The position numbers and the translations under genes are program-made. From the NCBI GenBank assembly GCA_039186015.1, contig JBCDAH010000049.1:1-32271 (forward strand): a stretch of 32,271 nt of DNA. Direction: 5' to 3'. Shown here piece after piece: positions 23,494-30,981 of this stretch. Every line of letters starts with the position of its first letter. The first letter of the stretch is position 1. The notes beneath the pieces are model-generated. The model saw only the letters and a list, made by a program, of their open reading frames with translations, did no database searches and was not told where the DNA came from. Origin of the DNA: JBCBWG01 sp039186015. Its GTDB lineage: Bacteria; Pseudomonadota; Alphaproteobacteria; Rhizobiales; Hyphomicrobiaceae.

Positions 23494-24177
23494 ATGAACG
23501 TTATCGATGAGCTCGAGCGTGAGCAAATGCAGGAAATCGCAACGAAGCGTGCGGTCCCCGATTTCGAGCCGGGCGACACAGTTCGGGTCATGGTGCGGGT
23601 GGTTGAGGGAAAGACGGCCCGAAATCAGGCTTACGAAGGGGTTTGCATTGCGCGTGCCGGCAGCGGTCTGAATGAGAACTTCACAGTCCGCAAGATTTCT
23701 TACGGCGAGGGTGTGGAGCGTGTTTTTCCGGTGTATTCCCCGCTGATCGCCGATATCGAAGTTGTGCGCCGTGGCCGTGTGCGCCGTGCCAAGCTCTATT
23801 ATCTGCGCGGTCGCCGTGGTCGCGCCGCGCGTATCGCTGAACGCACCGATGTCCGCGCCAAGCGGCTCAACGCCGCCTTCAAGGGCTTCAAGAAGGTTAA
23901 GGGCGAGAAGGACGATCTGACCCAGTTGGCTGGCCTGACGCCGGAAATCCAGACCATGCTGAACAAACTCAACATCATACAGTACGAGCAGATGGCGGCG
24001 CTCTCAGATGATGATATCGCCAACGTCGAGGAAGCGCTGAAACTCGACGGCGTGTTCGAGCGCAATAACTGGATTTCGGAAGCCCAACGCTTGATGGCGG
24101 AAGCAACCGTTGAAGAAGTTCCCACCGATGACGAAAACAACGCGGACGGCGGTGAAGAGGCAAAGCCTGACGCCTGA
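23494..24177 (+). CDS. rplS: 50S ribosomal protein L19 with C-terminal helix-hairpin-helix-like extension
   Basis: 227 residues, nearly twice the usual L19 of about 115-130. Residues 1-122 are ordinary L19: the start MNVIDELEREQM, FEPGDTVRVMVRVVEGKTARNQAYEGVCIAR, and VRRGRVRRAKLYYLRGRRGRAARI. Residues about 138-202 form an extra domain, DDLTQLAGLTPEIQTMLNKLNI with a helix-hairpin-helix-like turn, then a segment ending FERNNWISEAQRLM; it resembles the extension familiar at the end of alphaproteobacterial L21 (from memory). Residues 203-227 are an acidic tail. AAAGGAAAACC precedes ATG. The trmD, rimM and rpsP genes that usually accompany rplS are absent; the leader is 226 bases long without other genes. 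A role of the extension in ribosome assembly is inference. Confidence 0.93.
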   Translation: MNVIDELEREQMQEIATKRAVPDFEPGDTVRVMVRVVEGKTARNQAYEGVCIARAGSGLNENFTVRKISYGEGVERVFPVYSPLIADIEVVRRGRVRRAKLYYLRGRRGRAARIAERTDVRAKRLNAAFKGFKKVKGEKDDLTQLAGLTPEIQTMLNKLNIIQYEQMAALSDDDIANVEEALKLDGVFERNNWISEAQRLMAEATVEEVPTDDENNADGGEEAKPDA

Positions 24178-24240
24178 TCGAGGTCGTGACAGTAGGAGTC
24201 GTCGGGGATTGCTGTTACGATACAAGCCGTCGTGACTTTA

Positions 24241-24264
24241 ATTGGGCTGTTCATGCAGCCCAAT
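24241..24264 (+). terminator. Hairpin after rplS, terminator candidate
   Basis: A perfect 9-base-pair stem (ATTGGGCTG at 24241-24249, CAGCCCAAT at 24256-24264) with a six-base loop lies 63 bases after the rplS stop. The following bases are GATATGATC rather than a U-run, so intrinsic termination would be weak on the plus strand. Confidence 0.45.
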
Positions 24265-24376
24265 GATATGATCGAGAACCTTGGGAACTTCGTCTAATCT
24301 GTAACCGCCGCTTGGACCTTTGGGCTCCCGCCACTACATTCGAGCGGAAGGTGTAGACCAACGCGACGGCTCGCAC

Positions 24377-25210
24377 ATGAATATGAAGCTCGCAGGTAAT
24401 GGCGATACCGAAGGCCAAATCCCACTGCACGGGGAAGAGGCGTTCACCGGCATGCGCAGGGCCGGCCAGCTTGCCGCTGCCGCGCTTGACATGCTGACGC
24501 CGCATGTCCGACCGGGAGTGACCACGCAGTCGCTGGATGATTTGGTCTTTCAATTCGCGATGGACCATGGTGCGATTCCGGCGACGCTCCATTATCGCGG
24601 CTACACGCACTCGTGCTGCATTTCCATCAACCACGTCGTCTGTCACGGCATCCCTGGGGCCAAAGTCCTTAAAGACGGCGATGTCATGAACATCGACGTG
24701 ACGCTCATCGTCGATGGCTGGCATGGTGATACCAGTCGCATGTACGTGGCCGGCAACCCAAGTCGCCGGGCGGAACGTTTGATAGATGTCACGCACGAAG
24801 CGTTGGTCCGTGGCATCGCCGCCGTTAAGCCTGGCAATACAACCGGCCATATTGGCGAAGCGATCCAGGCTTACGCGGAAGGCGAGCGATGCAGCGTCGT
24901 GCGGGACTTCTGTGGTCACGGATTGGGGCGCGTGTTTCACGGGCGTCCGAACATCCTGCATTATGGTCGCGCCGGTGAGGGTCCCGTGCTCAAGGCCGGT
25001 ATGCTGTTTACGATCGAGCCTATGATCCATCTTGGTCGGCCGGCCGTTAAGGTCTTGCCCGATGGCTGGACGGCAGTAACCAAGGACCGTGAGCTGTCCG
25101 CACAGTTCGAACACACCGTTGGCGTCACAGCAGACGGCTGCGAGGTGTTCACCTATTCGCCAGCCAAACAGCACAAGCCGCCATATGAACTTGAGAGCGC
25201 TACGGGCTAA
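24377..25210 (+). CDS. map: Type I methionine aminopeptidase
   Basis: 277 residues of the pita-bread fold enzyme that removes the initiator Met from new proteins. The metal ligands are D107 (NIDVTLIVDG), D118 (HGDTSRMY), H181 (CGHGLGRVFH), E214 (TIEPM) and E245 (FEHTVG); substrate-binding H90 lies in VCHGIPGAKVL. The frame is open upstream to a TTG at 24320; ATG at 24377 gives the best family-like length, and ATG at 24383 is an alternative. Neither has a strong ribosome site. The C-terminus carries a short tail (about 20 residues) beyond the core. radC follows after 24 bases, the usual alphaproteobacterial map-radC pair. Confidence 0.94.
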   Translation: MNMKLAGNGDTEGQIPLHGEEAFTGMRRAGQLAAAALDMLTPHVRPGVTTQSLDDLVFQFAMDHGAIPATLHYRGYTHSCCISINHVVCHGIPGAKVLKDGDVMNIDVTLIVDGWHGDTSRMYVAGNPSRRAERLIDVTHEALVRGIAAVKPGNTTGHIGEAIQAYAEGERCSVVRDFCGHGLGRVFHGRPNILHYGRAGEGPVLKAGMLFTIEPMIHLGRPAVKVLPDGWTAVTKDRELSAQFEHTVGVTADGCEVFTYSPAKQHKPPYELESATG

Positions 25211-25234
25211 TCTGCCATTCGCCGCTGGAGGCTG

Positions 25235-26107
25235 ATGATGTCCGGCGTGCGCCACGGTCGGAAAGGCTCAGGAACCGATCAGTCAGGCGGGTTTCTCGAC
25301 GGCGCCGCGCCAAATGCGTTTGATGACGGTCGTAGCCGGCGCGGAAATGGCGATGTCAAATCACCGGCACGCACTGACGGCAGCTCTGTTTCGCCGGATG
25401 ACGCTGCGAGCCAGCCTGCCAAACCGTCGCGCGCACGGCACGCAAATACCGGTCATCGTGAGCGCCTTCGCGAGCGGTTGAGAATCGGCGGTGCCGATGC
25501 GATCCCTGACTACGAACTGCTTGAGATGGTTCTATTCGGCGCGATACCGCGCGCTGATACCAAGCCGGTTGCCAAGGAACTCATACGCACATTCGGGTCA
25601 TTCGCCGCTGCCGTTCACGCGCCTGCCCCACGCTTGCTTGAAGTGAAGGGTGTCGGCGAACGGGTTGTCGCGGAGTTCCGTCTGGTTCGTGCAACGGCCA
25701 CGCGGCTGGCGCGCGAGGACATCCGGCATCGGCCGGTTCTGGCGGCCTGGACCCAGGTTCTAGCCTACTGCCGGACCACGATGGCTCACGCCGACGTTGA
25801 GCAGTTCCGCATTCTCTTTCTTGACAAGTTGAACCGCCTCATCGCTGACGAGATGCAGCAGAAGGGCACCGTCGACCACACACCGGTCTATGTGCGGGAA
25901 GTTGTCAAACGTGCTTTGGAGGTTTCCGCAACCGCTATTATTCTCGTGCATAATCACCCGTCCGGTGATCCGACTCCCTCGCGATCCGACGTCGACATGA
26001 CCAAGCAGATCATCGCCGCCGCCAAGCCATTGGGCATCGTGGTTCACGACCACATTATTGTCGGCCGCGACGGGCACGCCAGTTTCAAGAACCTCGGCCT
26101 GGTTTAG
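25235..26107 (+). CDS. radC: RadC-family JAB/MPN+ protein
   Basis: About 290 residues. Residues 1-68 are a low-complexity, charged and probably disordered extension. Residues about 70-160 hold a helix-hairpin-helix-type region (RLLEVKGVGERVVAEF). The C-terminal JAB/MPN+ metalloprotease-like domain has H239, H241, S243 and D252 in ILVHNHPSGDPTPSRSD. RadC was named for DNA repair, but that role is disputed and the enzymatic reaction is not settled. The ribosome site GGAGG lies three bases before the first ATG (25235) and six before the next (25238), so the second Met may be the true start. It lies between map and the hydroxyacid dehydrogenase gene with gaps of 24 and 21 bases. Confidence 0.92.
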   Translation: MMSGVRHGRKGSGTDQSGGFLDGAAPNAFDDGRSRRGNGDVKSPARTDGSSVSPDDAASQPAKPSRARHANTGHRERLRERLRIGGADAIPDYELLEMVLFGAIPRADTKPVAKELIRTFGSFAAAVHAPAPRLLEVKGVGERVVAEFRLVRATATRLAREDIRHRPVLAAWTQVLAYCRTTMAHADVEQFRILFLDKLNRLIADEMQQKGTVDHTPVYVREVVKRALEVSATAIILVHNHPSGDPTPSRSDVDMTKQIIAAAKPLGIVVHDHIIVGRDGHASFKNLGLV

Positions 26108-26128
26108 GCCGTCTGTAGGACATCCGAA

Positions 26129-27118
26129 GTGCCAACAACCGTTGCCTTGTACGACACAGCACGCGCGCATATTGGCGACAGGCTTGATGCGCTGGGCCTT
26201 GATCTCGCAATTTACACGTTTGATGGCGACGGCAATCTATTCATCGATGGCACAAACGTTCTGCCCGAAAGTACGGACATCGACTATTTCTGGCTCAACG
26301 TTGATCTGGTGAACGACGGTGTTACGGAGGCTGCGTTTCAGCTTGTTCTCGACTGCCGTTCGGTCGGTCTGGTCCAGACATTCAACGCCGGATTGGATTC
26401 TCCAATCTATCGTCGGATAGCTGAGCGCGGCATTCGCATATGCAACAGCAGTGCTCAAGCCGTCGCCATATCAGAGTACGTCCTCGCTCACGCGTTGAGC
26501 TTAATCCACCCGATTGACGTCCAGCGCGAGGCTCAGGCCAACAGGGAGTGGCAACGCACGCCGTTTCGCGAGGTATCCGGCACCGACTGGATGATTGTCG
26601 GCTACGGTCCCATCGGACGGGAAGTGGCAAAACGTGCCAAAGCGTTCGGCGCGAATGTGACGGTCATCCGGCGTTCGCCGGCGACTTCGGATTTCGTCGA
26701 TCAATCGGGCACGCTTGCCGACATGGCCGGGCACCTGGCGCAAACGGATGTTGTTGTACTGGCCTGTCCTTTGAATGCCGAAACACGCAGCATGGTCGAT
26801 GCGGCTTTCTTTGCTCAGCTCAAGCCGGGTGCGATCCTGATCAATATCGCGCGCGGCGCGTTGATCGATGACGACGCTCTCCTCGCAGCGGTCGACGACG
26901 GCCAGCTTTCCGCGGCCGTGCTGGACGTGTTTCACGAGGAGCCGCTTCCGGGCCCCAATCCGCTCTGGAGTCATCCAAAGGTCAGAGTAACTGCCCATAC
27001 GTCGTTTGCGGGAGATGGAACACGCGGGCGATGGGATCAGTTGTTTCTCGATAACATCGTCCGCTTCGTAAACGGAGAAACTCTGCTCAACGAAGTCGAT
27101 CCGAACGATGTGCCGTAG
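26129..27118 (+). CDS. D-2-hydroxyacid dehydrogenase (NAD-binding)
   Basis: 329 residues. The NAD-binding Rossmann motif is VGYGPIGREVAKRAKAFG (GxGxxG at 158-163). The catalytic set of the family is present: R242 in NIARGALID, E271 in FHEEPLP, and H290 in TAHTSFAG. Such enzymes reduce 2-keto acids to D-2-hydroxyacids or the reverse, in the cytoplasm; substrate not predictable. The start is GTG at 26129, eight bases after AGGA; the preceding residues are radC's last codons. It ends the map-radC row. A ThDP-dependent enzyme gene faces it from the right, and the two might act on related 2-keto acids, which is only inference. Confidence 0.9.
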   Translation: MPTTVALYDTARAHIGDRLDALGLDLAIYTFDGDGNLFIDGTNVLPESTDIDYFWLNVDLVNDGVTEAAFQLVLDCRSVGLVQTFNAGLDSPIYRRIAERGIRICNSSAQAVAISEYVLAHALSLIHPIDVQREAQANREWQRTPFREVSGTDWMIVGYGPIGREVAKRAKAFGANVTVIRRSPATSDFVDQSGTLADMAGHLAQTDVVVLACPLNAETRSMVDAAFFAQLKPGAILINIARGALIDDDALLAAVDDGQLSAAVLDVFHEEPLPGPNPLWSHPKVRVTAHTSFAGDGTRGRWDQLFLDNIVRFVNGETLLNEVDPNDVP

Positions 27119-27128
27119 CGTTCTTCGC

Positions 27129-27425
27129 TCACGGGCTGTTCCTCGCTTCGCTCGGGCCCTCCGCGAGGGCGGCGCAAGGCGCCGGTCCGCATTCGCGGCC
27201 TGGGATCACCCTCGCAGGATGGCCAGCGCTCGAGCCGCGAGCCTGTGAGCGTGCGAACAGCGCACGTAACGACTCACGCGCGCGAATTCCAACCTCCAGC
27301 TGCGCGGACGCCCGGCTGTAGCCAACGAGCTTCTCGCGCGCATCCACGTCGCTCGCGTTCGTCATAACGACGAGGTCTGCGGCTGCCAGTGCCGTGACCA
27401 AAATTGTGCGAGCAAAGATTTTCAT
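27129..27425 (-). CDS. Small putative exported protein, unrecognised
   Basis: 98 residues. MKIFARTILVTALAAADLVV looks like a Sec signal, with possible cleavage after TNA near residue 26. The middle is an Arg/Glu-rich, probably helical segment (KLVGYSRASAQLEVGIRARESLRALF). The C-terminal 35 residues are low complexity and overlap the tandem hairpins at 27156-27183, so the real protein may be shorter or the frame accidental there. A strong ribosome site (AGGAG just before and AAGGA eight bases before ATG at 27425) is the best evidence for it. It lies 132 bases after the ThDP enzyme gene on the same strand. No family recognised. Confidence 0.5.
   Translation of the reverse strand: MKIFARTILVTALAAADLVVMTNASDVDAREKLVGYSRASAQLEVGIRARESLRALFARSQARGSSAGHPARVIPGRECGPAPCAALAEGPSEARNSP
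27156..27183. repeat. Two tandem GC-rich hairpins after hydroxyacid dehydrogenase gene
   Basis: GCCCTC/GAGGGC (27156-27170) and GGCGC/GCGCC (27171-27183) form two adjacent short stems 37 bases after the dehydrogenase stop codon. They could help end the map-radC-dehydrogenase transcript, but no U-tract follows. They lie inside the 3' end of the small exported-protein frame on the other strand. Confidence 0.45.
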
Positions 27426-27557
27426 GTCTCCTGTCCTTGGGTCGAGCGGATCTTTGAACCAGCTTGACCATAGGTCGCGGACGGAGATCTGAATGTTCCC
27501 GGAGGAACGAGGATGCGGGGACTTAGCTGGAATCTTCAGTGCGTCAGCCACAATGGC

Positions 27558-29243
27558 CTATGACCCGATTGCGCAATGTACGTTCAGCAGCGCTTGCTGC
27601 CCATTGCTGACAGCTTTGACCGCTTGCCCAAGCGCGGGCGCAAGCTTTGAGGGATCGTCAACCCGTATGCCGAGCCCGCCGCTCGCCTCAATGACCTTTT
27701 CAAAGGCCGGTGACGGGGCCAGGCTGGACAGCGGCATATCGTTGACGGCCGCCGCATGGCCGTCCGGATAGACCGAGCGTGTCGACTTGCGCACGGCATT
27801 CCAGACTTCGTTGTTGAAGACAACTGTGAGGATTGGAAGATCAAGAGCTTCCGCCGTCTGGTGACAGGCGACCGGGTTGGCAAACATGTATGATCCGTCG
27901 CCGACGCAGGCGATGACAAGGCGGTCGGGTGCTGCCAGCTTGGCGCCAAGTGCGGCACCCACGCCCCAGCCCAATCCGCCGGCAATGGGGTGACCGAAGT
28001 AGCTGTCCGATTGTTCGAACGTCATAACGCCCGGATCGCAGCCGAGTTCGTTGAAGATGATGGCATCGTTACCTTTTACGTCGTCCAGGCAGCGACTGAC
28101 AAACGCGTTGGTGCACACGGCGGGATGACGTGAAGCCTCCTCCCTGCGGGCGCGACGGATTGCGCGCAGCGCATCGCTGACGCTTGATCGCCGGGCATCG
28201 GATACGGGTGTGATCAAGGCAGAAATTGCATCGACGGCGCTGGCCGTTGTCGCCGGTATCAAGACATCTGCTGGAAATGTCCGCATGGGGAGCTGCGCGA
28301 ATGTCGGGTCGGGGCCGACGGAGATCACGCGGCATTCCTTTCGCAAGCGATGTCGAACCGGAAGCCACGGAACCGGCGCGTCGAGTGTCAGGATCGCATC
28401 CGCCGTCTCGATCAGTGGCCCGACATCAAATCCGGCGTGCATGGGATGGGTGCTGGCCAGCGCCAAGCGGTTTGACCAGAAATGGACAACTGGCATCGCC
28501 AATTGCTCGGCCAACCGCGCCAAGGGCTCGAACACATCCGGTCCCCCACGCCCAACGATTGCAATCGGGTTTTTTGCCTCAGACAGGATTTGCGCGGCAG
28601 CAGTCGTCGTGTCCGGATCTGGCATGGGCAAACGCGGCGGATGCAGCGTGGCAGTGGGAGACATGGCCGACCGCGGCCAGCGCTCCGCAAGCACTTCACG
28701 CGGCAACGACAAGTAGACTGGGCCGCCTGGCTGTGTCGTCGCAATCGACAGCGCCCTGTCGACAACCGCTTCGAGCTGAACGGGCGTGCGCAGTTCGTAG
28801 TCCCACTTCACGGCCTCGCGCACGATGCCGGTTTGGTCGAACATTTCCTGGCCCCAATGGATCGGAAGATCCCGCGAGCCCAGCATGCCGTGCTCGGTCA
28901 ATGGCGTGCGCCCCGAGGTCACCAACATCGGCACACAATCGCGGCTGGCGTTGATGACGCCCATCAAGGCGTTGGCGAGACCAACGTTGACGTGCACCAT
29001 AATCGCTTGTGGTCGCCCGGTCATCAAGGTGTAGCCGTGTGCCATTGCGACGGCCGTTGTCTCGTGCGCAATGGCAACCGCCTCCGGCATCGCCAACCCG
29101 CTCGTGCGCCCGCGAACCATGGCCTCGATAATCGGGGCAAAGTCCGTTCCTGCGTTCGCGAACAGCCAATCGACCCCGCGGCTTTTCAGAAGCGCAAGAT
29201 ATGCGTCAGCGACGGTTTCGAACGGCGCGCGATTTTGGGGCAT
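27558..29243 (-). CDS. ThDP-dependent enzyme of the acetolactate synthase/decarboxylase superfamily
   Basis: 561 residues with the three-domain layout of this superfamily. The pyrimidine-binding domain has the catalytic Glu61 in AHETTAVAMAHGY. A central Rossmann-like domain follows, and the ThDP-diphosphate motif is VGDGSYMFANP...TVVFNN, from GDG 448-450 to NN 477-478. It is of ilvB-like type, but no small regulatory subunit gene is near and the substrate (a 2-keto acid) cannot be named; acetolactate synthase, glyoxylate carboligase and benzoylformate decarboxylase relatives are all possible. GAGGTGATCA before ATG at 29243 is a good ribosome site, identical to that of the methyltransferase gene. 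It converges with the D-2-hydroxyacid dehydrogenase gene, with the small exported-protein gene between. Confidence 0.88.
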   Translation of the reverse strand: MPQNRAPFETVADAYLALLKSRGVDWLFANAGTDFAPIIEAMVRGRTSGLAMPEAVAIAHETTAVAMAHGYTLMTGRPQAIMVHVNVGLANALMGVINASRDCVPMLVTSGRTPLTEHGMLGSRDLPIHWGQEMFDQTGIVREAVKWDYELRTPVQLEAVVDRALSIATTQPGGPVYLSLPREVLAERWPRSAMSPTATLHPPRLPMPDPDTTTAAAQILSEAKNPIAIVGRGGPDVFEPLARLAEQLAMPVVHFWSNRLALASTHPMHAGFDVGPLIETADAILTLDAPVPWLPVRHRLRKECRVISVGPDPTFAQLPMRTFPADVLIPATTASAVDAISALITPVSDARRSSVSDALRAIRRARREEASRHPAVCTNAFVSRCLDDVKGNDAIIFNELGCDPGVMTFEQSDSYFGHPIAGGLGWGVGAALGAKLAAPDRLVIACVGDGSYMFANPVACHQTAEALDLPILTVVFNNEVWNAVRKSTRSVYPDGHAAAVNDMPLSSLAPSPAFEKVIEASGGLGIRVDDPSKLAPALGQAVKAVSNGQQALLNVHCAIGS

Positions 29244-29409
29244 TGATCACCTCTTGCCGAAGACCTGCGACGCTGACGAAGCGAAGACGCAGACCAATGG
29301 ATCGAGTGAAGCATGCCTTTGGGCGGCGAGGGAATATGCGCCGAATGATTTGGTTGGCCGTCGGGGCGCGACGGCTGGGCACCTTGTGCGGCACTGCTTG
29401 CTACAACAG

Positions 29410-29427
29410 CTGAGCTAAGCCGCTCAG
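29410..29427 (-). terminator. Short hairpin after WD40 gene
   Basis: On the minus strand CTGAGC-GGCTTA-GCTCAG forms a 6-pair stem 16 bases after the WD40 stop. The bases after it (CTGTTGTAG) are only weakly U-rich, so termination is uncertain. The segment mimics a tRNA D-arm. Confidence 0.3.
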
Positions 29428-29443
29428 AACGTTACGCAATGCG

Positions 29444-30724
29444 CTACTTCGGGATGTCCCAAACCATGACCGCGCCTTGATCGCAGCGATAGCCGTTCGG
29501 CTTGTGACATCCGCCGAGAACCAGTCGTTGGCCGGATGGCGCGAATGCTATGGATGCAGGCCAGAAGTCGTCTGACTTCAGCGTGTGCCACAACCGACCG
29601 GACGGGACACGCCACAGCTTGACGGTCGGATCGGTCCTGATGTTCGACTGGTTTCTGTGGGACGAGGCGATCAGGCGTCCATCGGGAGAGAACGCCAGAC
29701 GCTTGACGGGCTCCGTGTGGCCTTTGAGCGTGGTGCTCAGCTTTCCGGTCGTACTGTCCCACACGGTAATCGTCCGATCTTCATGCCCAACGGCCAACAG
29801 CTTGCCGTTGGGCGAAAACGTCAAGGCATGGACGGTGTACTCGACCAGTGTTTTGGCCTCGTCTTGGACCTTCTTCCGAAACTCAGGATCAGTTTCCATC
29901 CTGCGAAAGAGTTCCGAGCGCCAGATAAATCGGGGAACGCCCTTCGTCATTTTATGAAACTGGCTCAGGAGCGAGTCGTCAAAAGCCTGGAGTTTGTGCG
30001 CCAGTTTCCCGTCGGCGGCATGCCACAGTTTGACGACACCATAGGCATCGCCTGACGCGACCGAACGTCCATCTGGGGACACGGCAACCTGATAGACTCT
30101 GTGATCATGACCGGCGAAACTGTGGCGCAGTTGGCCGGTTGCGACGTCCCAGAGTTTAACGTTGTTGCCGAATTCTTCGTAGCTGCCGGTCGCAAGCACG
30201 CGGCCGTCGCCTGAGAACGCCAGAGACGTCACGTTGTGCTTGTGGCCTTTGAGGGTATGGCGCCGCTGGCCGGTGGCCGTGTCCCAGAGGATCGCATCAT
30301 TGCCCCACGTGCCGGTCGCGATCAGTTTGCTGTCCGGGGCGAAGGCAATAGACAGAACCTGGCGATCATGCCGGAGCGTATGGCGTAAGGTGCCACGTGC
30401 CGCATCCCAAATCCGCACGGTCTTGTCTGCGGCCTTAGATGCAATCAGGCGACCATCTGACGAGAAGGCGACAGACTCGACCCAATCGGCGTGGCCAGTC
30501 AGCGTGTGCCGCAGCCGGCCTGTCGCTGCGTCCCAGACCTTGACCGTCTTGTCGGAACTCGCCGTTGCGAAAACGCGGCCGTCGGGCGAATAGGCGACAT
30601 CACGAACCCAGCTTGTGTGAGCCTCAAGCCGTTGTGCGACGCGCGGTTCAAACGCGTGCGCTGGCAGCGGCATGTAAACGCAGGCCGCGAAGCAGACCAT
30701 GAAGATTGTGCAGAGATGTCTCAT
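29444..30724 (-). CDS. Exported WD40-repeat beta-propeller protein
   Basis: 426 residues. A signal peptide ends AHA after residue 24 (F25 next), so the protein should be periplasmic or secreted. Eight WD40 blades follow, most ending KVWD, RIWD, KLWD or similar: LEAHTSWVRDVAYSPDGR begins the first and AVMVWDIPK ends the last. A charged helical insertion of about 50 residues (about 246-296, KGVPRFIWRSELFRRM...) sits between blades five and six. GGAG seven bases before ATG at 30724 supports this start over an upstream one at 30898. No kinase or other domain is fused. WD40 propellers scaffold protein contacts; the partner here is unknown. It lies downstream of hslU on the same strand, 257 bases away. 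Confidence 0.9.
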   Translation of the reverse strand: MRHLCTIFMVCFAACVYMPLPAHAFEPRVAQRLEAHTSWVRDVAYSPDGRVFATASSDKTVKVWDAATGRLRHTLTGHADWVESVAFSSDGRLIASKAADKTVRIWDAARGTLRHTLRHDRQVLSIAFAPDSKLIATGTWGNDAILWDTATGQRRHTLKGHKHNVTSLAFSGDGRVLATGSYEEFGNNVKLWDVATGQLRHSFAGHDHRVYQVAVSPDGRSVASGDAYGVVKLWHAADGKLAHKLQAFDDSLLSQFHKMTKGVPRFIWRSELFRRMETDPEFRKKVQDEAKTLVEYTVHALTFSPNGKLLAVGHEDRTITVWDSTTGKLSTTLKGHTEPVKRLAFSPDGRLIASSHRNQSNIRTDPTVKLWRVPSGRLWHTLKSDDFWPASIAFAPSGQRLVLGGCHKPNGYRCDQGAVMVWDIPK

Positions 30725-30870
30725 CAAACGCTCCACGTCTCGCAATTGAGGGACTCGTCGCGCCGGAGAGGATTGCCCGGTCTGCACCGATCTTCCTGTC
30801 TCGTATGGAACAGACCAGATTGTGCCGAATGCGGTGACGTCTTGCACCCCAATAGGCCGCACTTGGCGGC

Positions 30871-30904
30871 AAAAACCGAGCGCCGGACCGATAAACAACC
30901 GGCG
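30871..30904 (-). terminator. Hairpin after hslU, weak terminator candidate
   Basis: On the minus strand CGCCGG (30904-30899) pairs with CCGGCG (30886-30881) around a 12-base loop, about 78 bases after the hslU stop. A TTTTT run follows five bases later (30875-30871). The gap before the U-tract makes it weaker than the one after LysR. Confidence 0.4.
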
Positions 30905-30981
30905 TAGCGATCGGAGTGGCTCTGTGACCTGGCGAGGGCTTGAGACGCGTCAGGATTCACAACAGCTTCTGCAAACGTCGC

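Noticed and set aside
29401..29430. tRNA-like segment, minus strand reading GGCTTAGCTCAGCTGTTGTAGC
   Set aside because: It resembles a tRNA D-arm only. No anticodon arm, no TTCGAAT-like T-loop and no acceptor pairing follow; the bases are better explained by a 6-pair hairpin after the WD40 gene.
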